Of a DNA stretch of 64,000 bases, positions 60,101 through 64,000 are shown piece by piece. The notes under the pieces are model-generated. The model worked only from the letters and a program-made list of their open reading frames with translations, did no database searches and was not told where the DNA came from. A program made the position numbers and the translations under genes. The stretch comes from Halichondria panicea (taxonomy: Eukaryota; Porifera; Demospongiae; Suberitida; Halichondriidae), in the NCBI RefSeq assembly GCF_963675165.1, contig NC_087393.1:4513202-4577201 (forward strand), written 5' to 3'. Position 1 is the stretch's first letter. Each line of letters opens with the position of its first letter.

Positions 60101-63100
60101 GTGCGTGTAGAGCTTGTAGTCAGTCTCTTATTCTGTGCGTGTAGAGCTTGTAGTCTCTTATTCTGTGCGTGTAGAGCTTGTAGTCTCTTATTCTGTGCGT
60201 GTAGAGCTTGTAGTCTCTTATTCTGTGCGTGTAGAGCTTGTAGTCTCTTATTCTGTGCGTGTAGAGCTTGTACTCTCTTATTCTGTGCGTGTAGAGCTTG
60301 TAGTCTCTTATTCTGTGCGTGTAGAGCTTGTAGTCTCTTATTCTGTGCGTGTAGAGCTTTTAGTCTCGTTTGTCGTGTGATCAATGGTAATGTGTCTGAT
60401 TGCTTGTTTAGGTGCAAGTCATGTCCTCACCTTATTTGAGGAGCGTAATAGAAGTAGCATGCTGAGATTGGTGCTGAGATTGGGTTGAGAGTTGTATGGC
60501 TTGTGCTTGATTTGTTTTAGATTCCATTCGAGTTTGTTTAGCAGGGAATTATGAGCCATAATTCCCCCAAAAATGTTAGGATACAAATGATGTAATGCTG
60601 CTAGCTATGCATGGTGGCATTAGATGTGCATTGTGTGTGTGTGTGGTGTGTGTGGTGTGTGTGTGTGTGTGGGTGACACTCTGTGTGGTTTTGCTCGTAC
60701 AGGTTGGTGAGAAGTGTGTCGAGTGTGGTATACTCTTTGGGAGGTATTTCTGTGCCGTGTGCCGTCTCTATGACGATGCGGACAAGGGTCAGTTCCATTG
60801 TGACAAGTGTGGACTATGCAGGTACATGTACATGTACACTCACAAACAAATAGCAGGCTTCCTGTGTAAGAACAATCTCTACCATTGCAGCACGAATGTT
60901 GTTGTGTCCTGTGTTATTGTTGACTATACACGTGTACCCTCATAGGATACATGAGTGTCCACTTCACCATGTACACACATCCACCAACGTGTGCCCACCC
61001 CCCACACACACACACACACTTACCTCCACCCCCACCCCACACACACACACAAACACAGAGTTGGAGGACAGGACAATTTCTTCCACTGCGACAACTGTGG
61101 GTTCTGCCTCTCTCTGGCCATGAAGGACGGGCACACCTGTCGACGTCAGATGTCCAAAGACAACTGTCCAGTTTGCATGGAGGTACTAACTACCCTAGAG
61201 CCACGTTAATGGTAGCACTATTCAGCAATGGCTGATGAAAGATGAAGGGGGCCATTTCTTGTGATATTTGGCAAGCTTTCGTAGTTTGATTACAGTACTT
61301 TAGTATCCTGTTTGTTCCCTCACAGGATATCCACACTTCCAGGACAGCTGCACACGTACCTAACTGTGGACATCTGCTACACATGTGAGCTATACATGGC
61401 TGGGCATGAATCCCCTCGAGGCATTTTGTACATGAGAATAATAATCTGAGCATATGTATCTGCCATGTTACGTTAATGAGGTGTAGTTACTTGTAATGCT
61501 CGTTTGTTCAAAACATATCATGTTTCAAGCTGTTTTTTCAGTGCATTCGGCTTGAAATGTATCTCATTAGCCTGCCAATAGTGAATTAGTGCAAGTATGT
61601 CCGTTAGCAGGTACTGGTAGGGTCCATTATTTGAAGCCATTCTGTGAGCTAGCTAGCAGGGGTAGAGTGTTGGTGTTTGTGTGTGTGGCTGACATGTTTG
61701 TGAGTGTGTGTTACTGTTACTCTTGCTCACACAGGACCTGCTATCAAGAGATGATGCGGAAAGGGTATGTCTTTGAACTGAGTAGTTTGCTAACAAATAC
61801 ACTGATTCACAATGGGCCTATGAACAAGATACATATCATATGGATTCCACACACTGCCTTTGTGTTCATAACAGCCGGTAGTGTCATCAATGCCTAAGAA
61901 TGTGCTTTCAGGAATAGTCTGTGGTACATACTTTGCAACTGATGTGGGTGTCATGTTTTCAGTGTTTAAGTCGCACTGCTACGAGTATTACGTCATGTTA
62001 CATAACACGCTTTTCTAAGGCTTTGCAAAGCATTCAGATATAAGACATTAGTCTAGCAGTCAACAGAGACACTCTATACATACTCAAAACTACGATTTTT
62101 GCAGTATTTAATTGTAATAACAAAAGTATTAGTTTGTAAACTAATGGAGCAATTTGGTCTTGTGTCTCTGTCCAGCCTGTACCAGTGTCCCCAGTGTCAG
62201 ACCAGTCTAGCAGACATGAGCTCTCATTGGAGGCACATGGACACAGAGAGAGAGGCATGGCAACTACCACAGCACCTGCAGGAGTTTAAAGTCAAGGTGT
62301 GTGCACTGAAGTATAGATGTACGGTGCAGTGCTAACTGTTTGCTTTGTATTGAGTGATGCATGCATATAGAGCTCTCCTGTGCTAGCTCAGGTTGCTTGG
62401 TATGTTTTGAAGCTGTGTTCTGAAGCTGTGCATTACTCGTAACTGCTAGCTAGTACAGTACAATGCAGTGTGGTGGCTTTCCTTGTGACTTTTAGTTGTG
62501 GTTTTAAGTTTTAAAATTGGACCACCATTGTTGAGATTTATTTATGAGTAGCCATATCCCTACTAATGAATGCATTCTTCCTCTTCAGGTGAGGTGTCGT
62601 GACACTAATTTCCATGTGGTTGGGTTCAAGTGTGCTGAGTGTGACTCATACAACACGGTGCGGTGCGGGACTGAGGAGCTACCTGAAGACCCTCACCCTG
62701 GTCCCGGGGGATTGGCGGGAATCATCAGGCGAGTAGCAGCGGCTGCTGGTGATGGAGACAACCAAGAAGGAGAAGAGGATGAGAGCGGTGCGTTTCTAAT
62801 GCAATACTTAGTGGTGTTGGGGGTTTGGAAGGTCCTATTTCAAATCAGTAATTGCATACGGTGCATGTACGTTTGTGTAAACAGTTGTGATTACTTAAGT
62901 TTCATATGTAACAGGCTTTTGTTAAAATAATGCTGTCCAACGTCACTACTATAATTATTTATTCTTTCTCTTCAGATTCCAGCTCTAATGATGAAAGTGG
63001 TGGTAACTCTGATAATGACTCGGACCATGATGGAGCCAATGAGGGGCCTGGTAGCTCGGCTCACCGTGGCAACCAACAACCAGACGCAACGGACAGAGAT

Positions 63101-63952
63101 CATCACCATGATGATGCGGCTAATGATGATCCAAGCGAGGATGCCCCTCGTAGACATATCCACGACGACGGAGATGTCGATGAGGCTAGTTATGATGGGG
63201 ACGAGAGTGACTATGAGGAAGATTATAATTCTGAAACTTCAGAAGAATTTTTCGATTGCTCGAGTCATATTGAGCGAAAGAATTTCCCCTTGATCCCTCG
63301 TCAAAGGCAGAGACAAAGCATGAGTCGACCAATCAGATTGCAGACGAGGCAGTGGCCCCAGTGGTGGGAGAGCGAGGGAGAGGAGGAAAAAGTTTGCGAA
63401 AGTTCTGTAATTAGAACACATCCAACGTCACATGTGTGTAGTAGCCCTGGTCACAAGCGATCTCGAAAACCACACCCACCTATTCAAGTCATGGTCGAGC
63501 AACTGAACGTTATGGATATATGGGGATCTGATTATTTCACCGACTCATTCTCTGAAATGAGCTCCGAGAACAGCTGCGAAGAAGATACCGGATTTGAGGG
63601 CATGAAGTTTTCACAACAACAGCCGGCTCCACTGAAAAAAAGACCATCGATTAATAATATACCGTCATTTAATGTCCAGAATGATACGGCCAGCCAAGAA
63701 GGTCAACTGACTCGAATGTATTGCAAATCTCCGTCTCTAACAGTTCCCATTCAGAACAGACTCAATACACGCTGCTCATGTGATGCTAGTAACGGTCATG
63801 ACTCTACCACCGTCTCATCGCTGAGAGAGACCGATTTGTTGCCGGTTAAGGACTCAAATAATGCCGTTTGTTCAACGTGGGTACGAAAATCATCAAGCGA
63901 AGAGTCTTGGGTGACAGCTAATGAGGACTTAGAACTGGGCACTCTTGTTTAA
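57131..63952 (+). CDS. RCHY1: RCHY1 (PIRH2) E3 ubiquitin ligase with acidic C-terminal extension
   Basis: Nine exons (57131-57226, 57373-57492, 60703-60821, 61059-61182, 61326-61384, 61735-61764, 62176-62296, 62589-62787, 62976-63952) sum to exactly 614 codons plus stop. In animals RCHY1 is a RING E3 ligase that ubiquitinates p53 and other substrates. An N-terminal CHY zinc finger starts at CSHYSRGC (residues 22-29), with PCRLCHDD, CVECGILFGRYFC, FHCDKCGLC and FFHCDNCGFC. The RING runs from CPVC (148-151) through CGHLLH to CPQC (187-190). The C-terminal zinc ribbon (FHVVGFKCAECDSYNT) has three cysteines seen where the human one has four. Human RCHY1 is 261 residues; here about 350 more follow, rich in Asp, Glu and Ser. 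Intron 2 is 3.2 kb. Confidence 0.95.
57549..58019. mobile_element. TGCCTCGGTG-type element in RCHY1 intron 2
   Basis: A diverged copy runs from GCGAGGTATACGGCAGTGTG to CACCGAGGCATGTGCTTTCATT. A perfect local hairpin (GTTTCTAGTAATGTTTTCTT and its inverse, about 57,640-57,700) has formed inside it. Confidence 0.65.
58489..59520 (-). other. Unrecognised coding remnant nested in RCHY1 intron 2
   Basis: Several minus-strand stretches look protein-coding and partly joinable. A piece near 59,430-59,500 (FYTTIRTTDASNNSRPP) comes first. A block at about 59,216-59,395 (LKVQDHTDLTDWRILLAKGL, then YIHFLIYVYR) ends at a GTGAGC donor in phase 1. A last block from about 58,772, starting after CAG in phase 1, codes YIKIKESQYKPTTYTHGFEP, later YYSPEEVLTWVHESL and a stop at 58,489. 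A possible middle exon near 59,050-59,160 does not join cleanly, and a MITE lies between. No family is recognised. It could be a nested gene or a fossil. Confidence 0.35.
58846..59034. mobile_element. ATAGCGGGTA MITE in RCHY1 intron 2
   Basis: Ends TATAGCGGGTAATTTC and GACCGCTATACGG are imperfect inverted repeats. The interior shares TTCGTGGTTGCTGCTTGCAC-like text with the copy at 4,406-4,607 in inverse orientation. Confidence 0.7.
59852..60365. repeat. 30-base minisatellite in RCHY1 intron 2, about 16-17 copies
   Basis: The unit begins GTAGAGCTTGTAGTCTCTTA and ends TTCTGTGCGT. Some units carry an extra CAGT, making 34 bases, and these recur at roughly regular intervals, which suggests a higher-order unit. 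Open frames through it on both strands are an effect of the 30-base period, not genes. Confidence 0.93.
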
Positions 63953-64000
63953 TCATCTGTATCTATTCTTCCTCGTTTTTTTGTGCATTTCTAAATTTCT
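63953..64000. other. RCHY1 3' flank, window end
   Basis: Only 48 bases follow the RCHY1 stop. No polyadenylation signal is visible before the window ends. Confidence 0.4.

Noticed and set aside
59853-60439. Long open frames on both strands (repeated CRACSLLFCA, VELVVSYSVR and LQALHAQNKR).
   Set aside because: They arise only because the minisatellite unit is 30 bases, a multiple of three. Three frames are open at once and there are no flanking exons.

Overview
The window is animal nuclear DNA: AT-rich, with spliced genes, short GT-AG introns, many small inverted-repeat elements and CA-rich microsatellites. A demosponge is the most likely source. The reason is the large tandem family of type I membrane proteins whose tails carry repeated N-E-x-Y motifs, which I associate with sponge genomes. 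This is judged from the sequence alone, without any search.

From 26 to about 53,060 the window is a tandem array of single-pass receptor genes, all transcribed from the minus strand and here numbered R1 to R15 by coordinate. The intact ones share one plan: a signal-peptide exon, an ectodomain exon of about 180-200 codons, one or more Ser/Thr/Pro-rich linker exons, a transmembrane exon and a tyrosine-motif tail exon. Almost every exon boundary is phase 1, so modules can be swapped in frame. The ectodomain is one unnamed family in several subtypes (I, II, III and an R1 variant). Its landmarks are C-x-G...(G/E)W, F-(Q/E)-(I/V)-W-R, G-D-V-(V/L)-G and a final P-(L/I)-I-(S/T). R3 instead has a Reeler (Reelin) domain joined to the same membrane and tail modules. 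R1, R2, R5, R6, R10 and R14 have complete, frame-consistent models. R12 lacks its 5' end. R3, R8 and R15 each have one small frameshift. The rest are relics.

The array grew by repeated duplication. About 10.4-20 kb and about 30.2-41 kb are diverged copies of each other in the same order. Fragments of RPF1, the gene on the right flank, are scattered among the receptors and mark old duplication boundaries. A piece of RCHY1 is also pasted into the array at 50 kb.

From 54.7 to 64 kb are two housekeeping genes arranged head to head: RPF1 (minus strand, ribosome biogenesis) and RCHY1/PIRH2 (plus strand, CHY-RING ubiquitin ligase with an unusual acidic C-terminal extension), separated by 128 bases. 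RCHY1 intron 2 is long and holds a 30-base minisatellite, two repeat elements and an unrecognised minus-strand coding remnant.

Mobile DNA is abundant and almost all non-autonomous. It includes a TIR family with 9-base target duplications (Mutator-like), a 3.7-kb element with TA duplications that contains a 37-base minisatellite, several hairpin MITEs and two duplicated relics of a non-LTR reverse transcriptase.
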